DNA from: an uncultured Flavobacterium sp.
GTDB taxonomy: Bacteria > Bacteroidota > Bacteroidia > Flavobacteriales > Flavobacteriaceae
Direction of reading: 5' to 3'
Assembly (NCBI RefSeq): GCF_946479975.1
Contig: NZ_CAMLIX010000005.1
Span: forward strand, 1-49,518
DNA: 49,518 nt
Below the pieces are notes generated by a model. It saw only the letters and a program-made list of their open reading frames with translations, was not told the origin of the DNA and did not search any database. Shown here piece after piece: positions 24,286 through 31,941 of this stretch (position 1 is the stretch's first letter; the number at the start of each line of letters is the position of its first letter). Made by a program: the position numbers and the translations under genes.

Positions 24286-25620
24286 TTAAACGGCAGCAAG
24301 CTTATTCAAAAACTCTAACCGAACACTTCCGTCTTCGTCGATTTTTGTTAAGTTGATTTCCTGCAAAGTATTTACCAATTCAGGATTCCACGGCGTTTTT
24401 ACTTTTACGTAATTTTCGGTGAAACCGTGAATATAACCTTCTTTATTTTCACTTTCAAAAAGAACCGTTCTATTGGTTCCTAACTGGCTTTCGTAAAAGG
24501 CACGGCGCTTTTTAACCGATAAACCTCGAAGCATTTTACTGCGTTTTGCTCTTACATTTGAAGGAACAACGCCTTCCATGTCAACTGCTTCTGTATTGTC
24601 TCTTTCAGAATATGTAAATACGTGTAAATACGAAATATCCAATTCATTTAAGAAATGATAGGTTTCTAAAAAGTGTTCGTCTGTTTCTCCAGGAAAACCA
24701 ACAATTACGTCAACGCCAATACACGCGTGAGGCATTACTTCACGAATTTTAGTGACACGATCGATATAAACTTCGCGTAAATAACGACGTTTCATTAACT
24801 TCAAAATATCGTTGCTTCCAGATTGTAACGGAATATGAAAATGCGGCACAAAAGTGCGGCTTTTAGAAACAAATTCGATCGTTTCGTTTTTCAATAAATT
24901 CGGTTCGATTGACGAAATTCTCAAACGTTCAATTCCTTCAACTTTATCCAAAGCTTGAACTAAATCAAGAAAAGTGTGTTCGTGTTTTTTGTTTCCAAAC
25001 TCCCCTTTTCCGTAATCTCCAATGTTTACACCAGTTAAAACAATTTCGCGAATATTTTGTGACGAGATTTCTTTGGCATTTTTTAATACATTTTCTAAAG
25101 CATCACTTCTAGAAATTCCTCTCGCTAACGGAATCGTGCAATAGGTACATTTATAATCGCATCCATCCTGAACTTTCAAAAAGGCTCTTGTACGATCTCC
25201 GATAGAATAACTCCCTACGTAGAAATCGGCTTCGGCAATTTCGCAGGAGTGCACTTCACCCATGTCGTTTTTGCTCAAATCATGAATATAGTCCGTGATT
25301 TTGAATTTTTCTGTTGCTCCTAAAACCAAATCAACTCCATCAACAGCAGCCAATTCTTCTGGTTTTAATTGTGCATAACAGCCAACAGCGGCAACAAAAG
25401 CTTTTTCGTTCAGCTTCATTGCTTTTTTCACTACCTGCTTAAACTGTTTATCAGCATTATCTGTTACAGAGCAAGTATTGATGACATAAATATCTGCTAT
25501 TTCTTCAAAATCGACACGGTCGAAACCTTCGTCGTTAAAATTTCTGGCAATTGTAGAAGTCTCTGAAAAATTCAGTTTACAACCCAGTGTATAAAAGGCA
25601 ACTTTTTTTCTATTTTCCAT
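24286..25620 (-). CDS. mtaB: tRNA t6A37 methylthiotransferase MtaB
   Basis: A 444-residue radical-SAM enzyme that turns N6-threonylcarbamoyladenosine at position 37 of ANN-decoding tRNAs into its 2-methylthio form. The UPF0004 domain carries Cys14, Cys50 and Cys81 for the second 4Fe-4S cluster; the radical SAM cluster is C154DYKCTYC161; a TRAM-like C-terminal domain follows (about 375-435, NRTVLFESENKEGYIHGFTE). TLGCKLNFSET and YVINTCSVTDNADKQ distinguish MtaB from MiaB. Single gene with its own promoter and a shared downstream terminator. Confidence 0.95.
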   Translation of the reverse strand: MENRKKVAFYTLGCKLNFSETSTIARNFNDEGFDRVDFEEIADIYVINTCSVTDNADKQFKQVVKKAMKLNEKAFVAAVGCYAQLKPEELAAVDGVDLVLGATEKFKITDYIHDLSKNDMGEVHSCEIAEADFYVGSYSIGDRTRAFLKVQDGCDYKCTYCTIPLARGISRSDALENVLKNAKEISSQNIREIVLTGVNIGDYGKGEFGNKKHEHTFLDLVQALDKVEGIERLRISSIEPNLLKNETIEFVSKSRTFVPHFHIPLQSGSNDILKLMKRRYLREVYIDRVTKIREVMPHACIGVDVIVGFPGETDEHFLETYHFLNELDISYLHVFTYSERDNTEAVDMEGVVPSNVRAKRSKMLRGLSVKKRRAFYESQLGTNRTVLFESENKEGYIHGFTENYVKVKTPWNPELVNTLQEINLTKIDEDGSVRLEFLNKLAAV

Positions 25621-25666
25621 AATCTATCTTAAATTAATGAAATCGTTGTCAAAAAATTTAAGGCTG

Positions 25667-25674
25667 CAAATTTA
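25667..25674 (-). promoter_or_regulatory. Promoter -7 box of mtaB
   Basis: CAAATTTA on the plus strand reads TAAATTTG on the minus strand, 47 bases ahead of the mtaB start. Confidence 0.45.
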
Positions 25675-25845
25675 CAAACAATATTCATCAAAAGAAAGGG
25701 ATTAATTTACTTCCAATCAATATTTTGCATTAATGTAAATTTTGAAATTTCAAATGTATATTTTTTTTCAGGAGATTATATATTAAGAATACATTATTTA
25801 AAAGCTTGTAATTTCAATTCAATAAGAATAAAACGACAAAATAAT

Positions 25846-25920
25846 CGATTAAATGCATTTTTTACCGATTAAGTACATTTTTTATCGCTATAAACTCAAA
25901 ATTTCTTACATTTACTTTTG
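25846..25920 (+). promoter_or_regulatory. Tandem 20-bp upstream sites and promoter of the secreted orphan gene
   Basis: CGATTAAATGCATTTTTTAC (25846-25865) and CGATTAAGTACATTTTTTAT (25866-25885) are direct repeats with 17 of 20 matches, and a third CG start lies in phase at 25886. Twenty-eight bases beyond the second copy is the -7 box TACTTTTG (25913-25920). Direct sites spaced by about two helical turns upstream of a promoter are typical of activators such as LytTR regulators. The transcript would have a leader of about 180 bases. The rest of 25621-26103 is AT-rich and without genes. Confidence 0.55.
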
Positions 25921-26103
25921 TTATGTTTCTTTGGGAAAATAAATTTATATTTACGAATTATAACAGTTTGTAATAATTTAACAATAATTCGGACATAACA
26001 ATTTTGAATTTTACTCGTTATGTTGTTGTTTTGTGTTACAAAATGAAATGGGAAAGCCGAAAACCAAAGAGAGTAGGCAAAATAATTACAAATACCACGC
26101 TTT

Positions 26104-26622
26104 ATGAAAGCATTTTTACCCACGATCTGCTTGATGTTTTTAACCCTTTTTAGTTCGCAAGCGCAAACTAATGCTCCAGTTACAAACCCATTTCCTACGA
26201 TTAGCACATTAACAACTTGGGCTAGTTTGAATTCACAACAACAATTTGATGTTGCTATTCGTGCTGTTGGATTTAAATTTGAAGTAAAAGAACCAGGTGA
26301 AGGATCTACAGCTTACACATACATTCGTAAAGTAACTGTTAACGATGTAAACTATACAGATAGAATTGTGTACAGAATTACAAGTAATAATTCAGCAAGT
26401 ATTATCTCTTTAGTAACTGCTTCTACTGACTTAGTAAGTTTATATACACCGCAATTGGCTACTTTTAAAAACAACAACTGTAAAACAGAAATGTCTAAAG
26501 ACAAAAATACTACTTGCAGCTGTTACGAAAGTGCTAATTTTGCTATTGATCTTTGCGACGAGCGTGTAAAGTTAACAATGGGTGACGGAAATAAATATTT
26601 TGTTTCTGTAGCTAAAAAATAA
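26104..26622 (+). CDS. Secreted protein of unknown function with C-terminal cysteine cluster
   Basis: A 172-residue protein with a signal peptide (MKAFLPTICLMFLTLFSSQAQ). The mature part has a proline/threonine-rich start (TNAPVTNPFPTISTLTTW), a helix (SLNSQQQFDVAIRAVGF), a strand-rich centre (YTYIRKVTVNDVNYTDRIVY) and four cysteines near the end (NNCKTEM, TTCSCYE, IDLCDER), suggesting two disulphides in the periplasm or outside. I do not recognise a family. It is a single gene with tandem upstream sites and a terminator, which suggests regulated, possibly high expression. Confidence 0.7.
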   Translation: MKAFLPTICLMFLTLFSSQAQTNAPVTNPFPTISTLTTWASLNSQQQFDVAIRAVGFKFEVKEPGEGSTAYTYIRKVTVNDVNYTDRIVYRITSNNSASIISLVTASTDLVSLYTPQLATFKNNNCKTEMSKDKNTTCSCYESANFAIDLCDERVKLTMGDGNKYFVSVAKK

Positions 26623-26649
26623 TATTTTAGAAATATCACTTCTATAATG

Positions 26650-26700
26650 ATTCCAAATTTTTACTGACTTTTGAGTATGTAAAGATTTGGAATTCTTTTT
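26650..26700 (+). terminator. Terminator of the secreted orphan gene
   Basis: ATTCCAAATTTTTAC (26650-26664) pairs with GTAAAGATTTGGAAT (26679-26693) with one mismatch and is followed by a T run. Confidence 0.75.
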
Positions 26701-27230
26701 TATAGCGAGTTTGGATTTTTAAGTTCGTACCAAACTTCGATTTCTTCATTATATTCGAAAGAATTAACGAAATGGAAACCTAATTTCTCTAGAATTTTCC
26801 TAGAACCTTCGTTTCCAGCATCCGCATAAGCGTAAAGTGCTTCTACTTTCATTTCATTAAAAGCAAAATCAACAAAAGCTTTTCCAGCTTCGGTTGCATA
26901 TCCTTTTCCCCAATGCTTTTCAATAAAACGATATCCTAACTCATAAAAGTCTTTGTGCTTATTGATTTCGTCTGTAATATATTTTATTCCAGACCAGCCG
27001 ATAAACTCGTTTGTTTCTTTTAAAACAACCGCCCAACGGCCAATTCCAACTGTTTCGTATTGCTTTTGAACGATTTTAATATATTCAACACTTTCTTCGA
27101 TATGTTTTACGGGCCTGTTACCAACAAACAAATGCACATTCGGATTTGAATCCAATTCGAACATACCTTCTGCATCAGAAAGTTCAAACGGCCTTAAAAC
27201 CAAACGTTCTGTTTCAATTGTATTTTTCAT
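26700..27230 (-). CDS. GNAT N-acetyltransferase, RimJ/RimL-like
   Basis: A 176-residue acetyl-CoA-dependent transferase. It opens with TERLVLRPFELSDAEGMFEL, has the strand pair WAVVLKETNEFIGWSGI, the acetyl-CoA loop GYRFIEKHWGKGYATEAGKA and LEKLGFHFVNSF near the end, all typical of the RimJ/RimL branch acting on protein N-termini or small amines. The substrate is unknown. Its start lies 6 bases after the stop of the HAD gene upstream, so they form an operon. Confidence 0.88.
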   Translation of the reverse strand: MKNTIETERLVLRPFELSDAEGMFELDSNPNVHLFVGNRPVKHIEESVEYIKIVQKQYETVGIGRWAVVLKETNEFIGWSGIKYITDEINKHKDFYELGYRFIEKHWGKGYATEAGKAFVDFAFNEMKVEALYAYADAGNEGSRKILEKLGFHFVNSFEYNEEIEVWYELKNPNSL

Positions 27231-27236
27231 TTTTCT

Positions 27237-28040
27237 TTAATTTAAAATATATCGGGTAATTACCTCAGCAACTCCGTCATTATTATTTGAAGATACAATT
27301 AAATCTGCTTTATCTCGTAATTCTGGTGTAACATTATCAACCCAAACGCCCAAACCTGCATATTCAATCATCGTTAAATCGTTTCCTGCGTTTCCTACTG
27401 CTATTATTTCACTCTGATGAATTCCAAGCTTTTCAGCCAAAAGACTCAAACTTGCCGCTTTATCGATGCCTTGCTGTGCTGCTTCTAAGAAAAATGGTTT
27501 AGACATTGCTACACTCAAATGTGGCATAGTTTCTTTTAAATCTTTTTCGACTGTTTTTAAATAAGCGGGATCTTGGAGCAAAATACATTTTACAGATGGG
27601 CGATTAACATATTCCTTAAAATTCGCCACTTTGCGATGTGCCATTTTGGTAATTTCCTTTTCGATTTCGATATATTCAGAGTCTGTTTCGCTGATTATTT
27701 CGTTATCTAAATACGTAATAATATCCGTTTTCATTTTAACGCTATAATCGTACAAATCATGGATTTGTTCTACAGTAAGTTTCTGCTCAAAGAAATCTAG
27801 ATTCTCTTTTAATTTTGTAATGATTGCTCCGTTAAACGAAATCATATACGAATCGTTGACATCCATTTCCAATTCTTTCGCATATTCAATCATGGCGATT
27901 GTTGGTCTTCCGGAGGCCAAAACAACATAAACTCCTTTTGCCTGCGCTGCTAGAATTGCTTTTTTGTTTATATCTGAAATTTTATGGTCGTCTGTCAACA
28001 AGGTATCATCCATGTCGAGCACTATCATTTTGTATTGCAT
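27237..28040 (-). CDS. Cof-type HAD-IIB phosphatase
   Basis: A 267-residue haloacid dehalogenase phosphatase of the Cof subfamily. Motif I is LDMDDTLLTDD (nucleophile Asp9, acid/base Asp11), motif II VVLASGRP, the Lys is in GIDKAASLSLLAEKLG and motif III is VGNAGNDLTMIEYAGLGV. The C2B cap lies between. Typical substrates are sugar phosphates, flavin mononucleotide or pyridoxal phosphate. Co-transcribed with the downstream acetyltransferase. Confidence 0.93.
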   Translation of the reverse strand: MQYKMIVLDMDDTLLTDDHKISDINKKAILAAQAKGVYVVLASGRPTIAMIEYAKELEMDVNDSYMISFNGAIITKLKENLDFFEQKLTVEQIHDLYDYSVKMKTDIITYLDNEIISETDSEYIEIEKEITKMAHRKVANFKEYVNRPSVKCILLQDPAYLKTVEKDLKETMPHLSVAMSKPFFLEAAQQGIDKAASLSLLAEKLGIHQSEIIAVGNAGNDLTMIEYAGLGVWVDNVTPELRDKADLIVSSNNNDGVAEVITRYILN

Positions 28041-28051
28041 TTTTTTTAGTT

Positions 28052-28142
28052 TTCAGTTTTCGGCAACGGTTTTCGGTCACAGTCGCAGTTTTCAGTCACA
28101 GTATACAGCACGCGACTGAAAACTGAAAACTGCGACTGAACA
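28052..28142. repeat. TTTTCAGTCACAGT foldback repeat
   Basis: CAGTTTTCGG, TCACAGTCGCAGTTTTCAGT and similar units are followed by their complements GACTGAAAACTGAAAACTGC. The same family lies at 28388-28490 and 38172-38310. Confidence 0.65.
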
Positions 28143-28149
28143 CTTTTTT

Positions 28150-28368
28150 TTAAAGGCTCATTCTAAATTCCTCAACAACCGGATTTGCTTTTGCAAAATC
28201 TGTTTCTTGAATAAACAATTCAACAGCCAAATCTGTTTGTCCAAAACCTCCCAATCGAGCCGACTGAATGTTATCTTTTTTTACTGTTTGTACTCCAGCT
28301 TCTTCTAATCTTTCTTGTAAAGCAATTGCCAATACTTCACTTCCTGAAAATACTTTCATTAATCCCAT
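28150..28368 (-). CDS. DUF2007 domain protein
   Basis: A 72-residue protein of the DUF2007 family, often called putative signal-transducing protein. The pattern LMKVFSGSEVLAIALQERLEEAGV followed by a strand DLAVELFIQETDFAKANPVVEEF gives the usual ferredoxin-like half (alpha-beta) layout. Function unknown. The start may be the ATG at 28368 or the one at 28359. Isolated between two foldback repeats. Confidence 0.8.
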   Translation of the reverse strand: MGLMKVFSGSEVLAIALQERLEEAGVQTVKKDNIQSARLGGFGQTDLAVELFIQETDFAKANPVVEEFRMSL

Positions 28369-28387
28369 GGTAATCTTTTTTTAATGT

Positions 28388-28490
28388 TTTTCAGTCTCAG
28401 TCACAGTTTTCAGTTAAACTGTGTGCTAAAACCATTTATAAAAAAATCCCGCTTTCCAATAACTAAGACTGAAAACCGGGACTGTAAACT
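28388..28490. repeat. TTTTCAGTCTCAGTCACAG foldback repeat, second copy
   Basis: TTTTCAGTCTCAGTCACAG at the left and GACTGAAAACCGGGACTG at the right (28467-28485) are inverted relative to each other. It lies between the DUF2007 and helicase-like genes. Confidence 0.6.
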
Positions 28491-28495
28491 ATTTT

Positions 28496-29155
28496 TTATT
28501 CTTCCTCAATATCGTCTTCCTCTTCGTCGAGTTCTTCACCATCTTCATCCATATCGAATAAATAAGGTTCAACTAACATTTTGTCAGCCAATATTTCGAT
28601 ACGTTCTGTCAATGTTTCTGCAAAAATCAAACGCTGTGTTTTTGCAATACTGCCAGAAATACGCATAATTTTTGTTTCATGACGCAATCTCAAAATCGGA
28701 TCTGCATCATCTAGAATCAGCATTTTTAATCTGTTTACATTGTAACCCGCAGTACTAAACATATCGTTTAACTTCGTTGGAGTTCCAATTAACACATCGA
28801 TTCCTGTTGAAATGTAGTTTTTATCATAATCCATGTCACCTTTTTCGTTTACGCCGTAAACTTCTAAATTGGTATATTTTCCATATTTATTAAAAAGATC
28901 GACCATTTCTAAAACTTTCGCTTTATCTTCAACAATAATCAAAGCGCGAGGCGATTCTTCGGTTTGTCCAGCCAATTGCTGAATCACATTTAAAACAATC
29001 GTTGTTGTTTTTCCACTTCCTTCTGGAGAAAGAATAATACAATCGGCACCACTTTTTATGGTTGAAAAAGTTTCCATCTGTAAAGCGTTTGCTTCGGTTA
29101 AACCGTTTTCAATTAAACCGTCTTGTAATTTCTCGTTTATTTTCTTTAGTTTCAT
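28496..29155 (-). CDS. DEAD-box helicase-like protein, first RecA domain only
   Basis: A 219-residue protein matching just the first half of a DEAD-box RNA helicase. Visible are a Q-motif-like Q26 (TEANALQMETF), the P-loop SPEGSGKTT (43-51), GTPTKL in place of TPGRL (124-129), DDAD at 149-152 instead of DEAD, and FAET in place of the SAT motif (178-181). It then ends in an acidic tail (DMDEDGEELDEEEDDIEEE) where helicases have their second RecA domain. The stop is genuine: a repeat follows with no helicase sequence. One RecA domain cannot unwind RNA alone, so it may act as a regulator or partner of another helicase. Confidence 0.8.
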   Translation of the reverse strand: MKLKKINEKLQDGLIENGLTEANALQMETFSTIKSGADCIILSPEGSGKTTTIVLNVIQQLAGQTEESPRALIIVEDKAKVLEMVDLFNKYGKYTNLEVYGVNEKGDMDYDKNYISTGIDVLIGTPTKLNDMFSTAGYNVNRLKMLILDDADPILRLRHETKIMRISGSIAKTQRLIFAETLTERIEILADKMLVEPYLFDMDEDGEELDEEEDDIEEE

Positions 29156-29206
29156 TTCTAAATTTTAGATTTATGATTTTAGATTTCAGATCGAAATTCT
29201 AAATCA

Positions 29207-30370
29207 TTATTTGCTTGCGAATAACTTCACATCTGTTTCTGAGATTTCGTTTCCTCCTAAAATGATCAATCTTTCAACCACATTTCGAAGTTCACGAATA
29301 TTTCCTGTCCAATCGTATTCCTGCAGTAATTGTACAGCCTGTGGCGAAAATACTTTAACCGCATTTCCTTGTTCTGATGCAATTTTCTCTGCAAAGTGTT
29401 TTATCAAGGCCGGAATATCATCACGTCTTTCATTCAACGGCGGTACCTTGATTAGAATTACAGCCAGACGATGGTATAAATCTTCACGGAAACGACCTTC
29501 GGCAATTTCTGTTTTCAGATCTTTATTGGTTGCTGCAACGACCCGAACATCGACTTTTATATCTTTATCGGCACCAACTCTGGTAATCATACTTTCTTGA
29601 AGCGCACGTAAAACTTTGGCTTGCGCCGAAAGACTCATATCTCCAATTTCATCCAAGAAAATAGTTCCTTTATCTGCTGCTTCAAACTTTCCAGCGCGAT
29701 CCTTAACGGCAGATGTAAAAGCACCTTTTACGTGTCCGAATAATTCACTTTCGATCAACTCACTCGGAATCGCAGCACAATTTACTTCAATTAAAGGAAA
29801 ATTAGAACGTTCGCTTTTTTCGTGTAATTGATGCGCTACTAATTCTTTTCCAGTTCCGTTTGGTCCTGTAATTAAAACTCTGGCTTCGGTTTGCGCTACT
29901 TTATCAATCATCACTTTGATATGATTAATAGATTCGCTTTCACCAATCATTTCGTAATTTTTGCTGACTTTTTTCTTTAGAATTTTATTCTCAACAACCA
30001 ATTGTTTTTTGTCTAAAGCATTACGAACTGTATTCAATAAACGATTTAAATCTGGTGGTTTTGAGATATAATCAAAAGCACCCAAACGCATCGTGTGAAT
30101 CGCCGTTTCCATATCGCCATGACCTGAAATCATGACCATCGGAATTTCTGGTTTTATCTTTTTTACTTCTTCTAAAACCTCAACACCGTCCATTTTTGGC
30201 ATTTTGATATCACACAAAACCAAATCGTAATCGTTGTTTTTTATTTTTTCAAGACCTGCAACACCATCTTCTGCTTCATCAACTTGATACGAATCATTTT
30301 CTTCTGATAATATTTTTACCAAAACTCTTCTGATCGCTGCTTCGTCTTCTACAATTAGTATTTTACTCAT
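29207..30370 (-). CDS. Sigma-54 activator with receiver domain but no DNA-binding domain
   Basis: A 387-residue NtrC-family response regulator. The receiver (1-120) has the acidic pair near Glu8-Asp9 and phospho-acceptor Asp54 (VLCDIKMPKMDG); the AAA+ domain follows with Walker A GPNGTGKE (170-177), Walker B TIFLDEIGDM (237-246) and an arginine-finger region. The sigma-54 contact loop reads GAFTSA (217-222) rather than GAFTGA. The protein stops after the C-terminal AAA+ subdomain (NIRELRNVVERLIILG.., last residues VKLFASK), where a Fis-type HTH is normally found. It therefore probably activates from solution or on a scaffold. No histidine kinase gene is nearby. Confidence 0.9.
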   Translation of the reverse strand: MSKILIVEDEAAIRRVLVKILSEENDSYQVDEAEDGVAGLEKIKNNDYDLVLCDIKMPKMDGVEVLEEVKKIKPEIPMVMISGHGDMETAIHTMRLGAFDYISKPPDLNRLLNTVRNALDKKQLVVENKILKKKVSKNYEMIGESESINHIKVMIDKVAQTEARVLITGPNGTGKELVAHQLHEKSERSNFPLIEVNCAAIPSELIESELFGHVKGAFTSAVKDRAGKFEAADKGTIFLDEIGDMSLSAQAKVLRALQESMITRVGADKDIKVDVRVVAATNKDLKTEIAEGRFREDLYHRLAVILIKVPPLNERRDDIPALIKHFAEKIASEQGNAVKVFSPQAVQLLQEYDWTGNIRELRNVVERLIILGGNEISETDVKLFASK

Positions 30371-30379
30371 TCTTTTTTA

Positions 30380-30535
30380 AAGGTTCAAAGTTGCAAAGGG
30401 ACAGAGGGACAAAGTTCAAACTCTTTGTCAAATTGTTCCTTGAACTATTGTTATACATTTCTTTTAAGATTAAAAGTTGCAAAGATTAAAGATGCAAAGT
30501 AAACCTTTGTCACTTTGTTGCTTTGTAACTTTGCT
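30380..30535. repeat. CAAAGTTGCAAAGGGACAGAG repeat block
   Basis: Short units of the form GCAAAGGGACA and GATTAAAAGTTGCAAAG on the left are followed by complementary CTTTGTCACTTTGTTGC and TTTGTAACTTTGC on the right (30503-30535). The elements around 5283-5400 are of the same type. No gene. Confidence 0.55.
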
Positions 30536-30544
30536 CCTCAAAAA

Positions 30545-31861
30545 CTAATATTTCAGCCATTTATACAATTCTTTCCAGCTTGGTTTTTTGCCGTACATTA
30601 AAATACCAACTCGGTAAATTTTTGCTGCTAACCAAACTACAAGGAAAAATGTAGCAAACAATAATGATACCGAAATTGCGATTTGCCACCACGGCACGCC
30701 AAACGGAATACGCATTAACATTACTATTGGCGATGTTAACGGAATCATTGAAAATGCAACTGCAACAGTTCCGTGTGGATCATTCACTACAGTGAAAAAC
30801 CCGATGTAGACGCTCAAAATCAATGGCATTATGATTGGCAGTAAAAATTGTTGTGAATCGGTTTGATTGTCTACTGCTGCACCAATTGCTGCGTAAAATG
30901 AACTATACAGAAAATATCCTCCAATAAAATAAATTACAAAACCTATTAAAATACTGGCAATTGGCAGATTCCATAATTCTGCAATATACATTTGTGCTGA
31001 TCCTGAAAATTCATGTTGAGCAGACTGCATTAATTCTGGTGAAATTCGAGCTGTTGGCCCAACATTTACACCGAAGAAAGCCGACGCTGCAAACATTAAA
31101 CTTAATCCAATAATGGCCCAAATCATAAATTGAAGAATTCCCGCCAATGAAGTTCCGACAATTTTACCAATCATTAATTGAAATGGTTTTACCGATGAAA
31201 TAATGATTTCTATAATTCGGTTTGTTTTTTCTTCGATAACGCTTCGCATTACCATGTTTCCGTAAATGATAATGAACATCATAATTAGGTAACCAAATGC
31301 GCCACCAATTCCGATTTTTATTTCATTAAGGCCTTTTAAACTTTCTTCTCCAGAAGCTTTTACCAAATGAATATTGACATTTGATTGTGCTTTCTGAATC
31401 GCTAAAGTGTCTAATTTTAATACTTCGAGATTTATCTTCGTAATTTTTGACGCTATAACATCCTGCGTATTTTCAATAAAAGAAATACTTGGACTATCAT
31501 TAGAAATAAATTCTACTTTACTTCCTAAATCGTTAATATTTGCCGTTTTCGGAATAACAATTAAACCACTGAAATTCTCTTTTGCAATACTGTCTTTTAA
31601 GGCAGCAACTTCAGTTTCTGACAAATTATAATATTTTAACTCAGCTCCTTTTTTATTTTCCTTTAAAAAATCGGAAGCAAAAAGTCCAGTTTCGTCATGA
31701 ATTGCAATTCGTTTGGTTTCTGCTTTCATTGAACTTAAATAGCCAATAAAAACAGCTATCGCCACAAACAAAAGCGGACTTAAAAAAGTCATGACAACAA
31801 AAGATTTATTGCGGACTTTGGCAATAAATTCTCTTTTTATAATTAGTGAGATGATGCTCAT
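30545..31861 (-). CDS. ABC-2 type permease (NatB-like)
   Basis: A 438-residue membrane protein of the ABC-2 exporter family. It starts MSIISLIIKREFIAKVRNKS with a first helix (VVMTFLSPLLFVAIAVFIG), has a large extracytoplasmic loop (about 60-180), and then five helices (e.g. YLIMMFIIIYGNMVMRSVIEE, IGFVIYFIGGYFLYSSFYA, FLLPIIMPLILSVYIGFF). VIEEKTNRIIEIIISSVKPF is a hallmark of NatB-type permeases, which export Na+ or, in Bacteroidota, unknown substrates. The start at 31861 is preferred over an in-frame ATG at 31879, because homologues begin with M-x-I-I-S-L-I-I. Partner ATPase lies directly upstream in the operon. Confidence 0.87.
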   Translation of the reverse strand: MSIISLIIKREFIAKVRNKSFVVMTFLSPLLFVAIAVFIGYLSSMKAETKRIAIHDETGLFASDFLKENKKGAELKYYNLSETEVAALKDSIAKENFSGLIVIPKTANINDLGSKVEFISNDSPSISFIENTQDVIASKITKINLEVLKLDTLAIQKAQSNVNIHLVKASGEESLKGLNEIKIGIGGAFGYLIMMFIIIYGNMVMRSVIEEKTNRIIEIIISSVKPFQLMIGKIVGTSLAGILQFMIWAIIGLSLMFAASAFFGVNVGPTARISPELMQSAQHEFSGSAQMYIAELWNLPIASILIGFVIYFIGGYFLYSSFYAAIGAAVDNQTDSQQFLLPIIMPLILSVYIGFFTVVNDPHGTVAVAFSMIPLTSPIVMLMRIPFGVPWWQIAISVSLLFATFFLVVWLAAKIYRVGILMYGKKPSWKELYKWLKY

Positions 31862-31884
31862 AAATATTTTAATTTTCAAATTTT

Positions 31885-31926
31885 AAATTCCAAATTCCAA
31901 TTATGCAAGCTTGGAATTTGGAATTT
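31885..31926. repeat. AAATTCCAAATTCCAA hairpin repeat, second copy
   Basis: A perfect 16-bp stem, 31885-31900 with 31911-31926, around a 10-base loop, between the ABC ATPase and permease genes. In RNA it could lower permease expression or stabilise the ATPase part. Confidence 0.65.
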
Positions 31927-31941
31927 CTATATTGGAATTTT

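Noticed and set aside
25896..26207. Minus-strand reading frame over the leader of the secreted orphan gene
   Set aside because: It overlaps the signal peptide of a well-supported gene on the other strand and the phased repeats; its translation looks like AT-rich noise.
29211..29831. Two plus-strand frames antisense to the sigma-54 activator
   Set aside because: They mirror the codon pattern of the conserved AAA+ gene and have no independent support.
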